Positions 63,479-64,000 of a stretch of 64,000 bases of DNA are shown here, in pieces (positions within the stretch are counted from its first letter, which is position 1; every line of letters starts with the position of its first letter). The stretch comes from Salinisphaera orenii subsp. orenii MK-B5 (GTDB lineage Bacteria; Pseudomonadota; Gammaproteobacteria; Nevskiales; Salinisphaeraceae). Made by a program: the position numbers and the translations under genes. The notes below the pieces were generated by a model. That model was not told the origin of the DNA. It saw only the letters and a list, made by a program, of their open reading frames with translations, and made no database searches. The stretch is taken from the NCBI RefSeq assembly GCF_003788635.1, contig NZ_AYKH01000012.1:62001-126000 (forward strand). The letters run 5' to 3'.

Positions 63479-64000
63479 CAACGATCACTCCGCAATAGTC
63501 GCTTCAAGCGTACCCGAACACGCGAGGCCAGCCGAGCGAGTTCCGGCCCCGGATCGTCGATGCGCCACAGGGCATCCACACTGCGCGCGCCCTCGATCGT
63601 CCGGGTTTCCTCGGCCGGCGTACGCTCGGCCGACTGGGTGTCCGACATCCGCTCGCGCCAGATTCGCCGCGCCGCACTCCCGCCGGCCGGCGGCGGGGCC
63701 AGACCACAGGCGCTCCGATAGGCGGCGAGCGGCAGATTCACGCCGTTGAGCGTGGCCACCTCCTCCTGGTAATCAGTGCGTCCCACCGTGGGCTCCACGA
63801 CCACGTATCGGCCGCTACGCGGGTCTCGCTTGTATTCCATACTCGCCAGCCCGTGCACGCCGGCCTGCCGGAAGAACGCGGTGGTCGATTCGATGATTTC
63901 GACCGCCTCCGGCGCCGGGCCGCAACTGGCCGTGCCCCCCACCCGCGGCGGCCAGGAACGGATCTTGCGCCCGACGAAGCTCGTCGGCGCGGCCCCATCG
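63478..64000 (-). CDS. ATP-grasp domain protein (partial, 5' end outside window)
   Basis: The C-terminal 174 or so residues of a longer protein entering from the right. APTSFVGRKIRSWPPRVGGT, then EIIESTTAFFRQAGVHGLAS and MEYKRDPRSGRYVVVEPTVG have the order of an ATP-grasp C-terminal lobe, where the Glu and Asn/Thr bind Mg-ATP. The family joins a carboxyl-phosphate to an amine or thiol. The last 60 residues are polar. It is the first seen gene of a tight run (shared TGATG with the next), so it belongs to the polysaccharide operon and may attach an amino acid or similar to a sugar. Confidence 0.75.
   Translation of the reverse strand, partial: DGAAPTSFVGRKIRSWPPRVGGTASCGPAPEAVEIIESTTAFFRQAGVHGLASMEYKRDPRSGRYVVVEPTVGRTDYQEEVATLNGVNLPLAAYRSACGLAPPPAGGSAARRIWRERMSDTQSAERTPAEETRTIEGARSVDALWRIDDPGPELARLASRVRVRLKRLLRSDR

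Overview
The window is about 64 kb of high-GC bacterial chromosome, gammaproteobacterial in character. purL and mltF are close neighbours (with a tRNA-Ser and a DUF1820 gene between), purL is the single ~1300-residue form, and zwf-pgl-edd-eda forms an Entner-Doudoroff operon. Base composition and gene content would suit a marine or halophilic member of the Salinisphaera/Nevskiales kind, but that is an inference without a marker gene. There is one tRNA gene (Ser-CGA) and no rRNA or CRISPR array.

Region 1 (1-4,600): accessory metabolism. A partial dihydroxyacetophenone-dioxygenase-like cupin, a SnoaL-like protein and a MetE-C-like methyltransferase are followed by a truncated LDH2-family dehydrogenase. 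That gene is interrupted by an IS66 remnant, which is itself interrupted by a decayed IS1595-family element with clear 22-bp terminal repeats.

Region 2 (4,690-14,000): glutathione transferase, NAD(P)-binding protein and an AlkA-type glycosylase; then a 605-bp gene-free element bounded by 70-bp inverted repeats; then zwf-pgl-edd-eda (glucose-6-phosphate to pyruvate plus glyceraldehyde-3-phosphate), a quinone oxidoreductase and an SMR pump.

Region 3 (14,150-19,600): a glycine-zipper lipoprotein, then a co-directional run of thioesterase, S15-type hydrolase, DUF1295 membrane reductase/methyltransferase-like protein, cyclopropane-synthase-like methyltransferase and a secreted protein. Overlapping stops and starts link the last three genes. 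It looks like a lipid-modifying operon.

Region 4 (20,300-39,900): housekeeping genes (purL, a WalJ-like MBL hydrolase, DUF1820, tRNA-Ser, mltF, cysH, ettA), a LysE exporter with a divergent Lrp-type regulator, a DUF815 ATPase, a decayed mrr nuclease, an SprT-like protein, a WYL regulator, an unusual SRPBCC-SDR fusion overlapping a UbiB-like kinase, and a YhhQ queuosine-precursor transporter. A preQ1-I type riboswitch covers the YhhQ ribosome-binding site.

Region 5 (40,100-46,050): a compact four-gene operon coding for an arylsulfotransferase-like propeller, a small GPGAG membrane protein, a membrane protein with EMC3/YidC-like layout and a PAPS-type sulfotransferase; then a GlcG-like protein and L-lactate permease.

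Region 6 (46,280-64,000): an HD-GYP phosphodiesterase, then a large polysaccharide locus: galE, a second sulfotransferase, membrane proteins, a phosphatidylserine-decarboxylase-like protein, a Wzx-type flippase, three family-2 glycosyltransferases (two tandem paralogues), a 750-residue secreted protein, a family-4 glycosyltransferase, an exosortase-A-type O-antigen ligase, an alpha-toroid protein and a truncated ATP-grasp protein. Together these point to export, polymerisation and decoration, possibly sulfation, of an exopolysaccharide.
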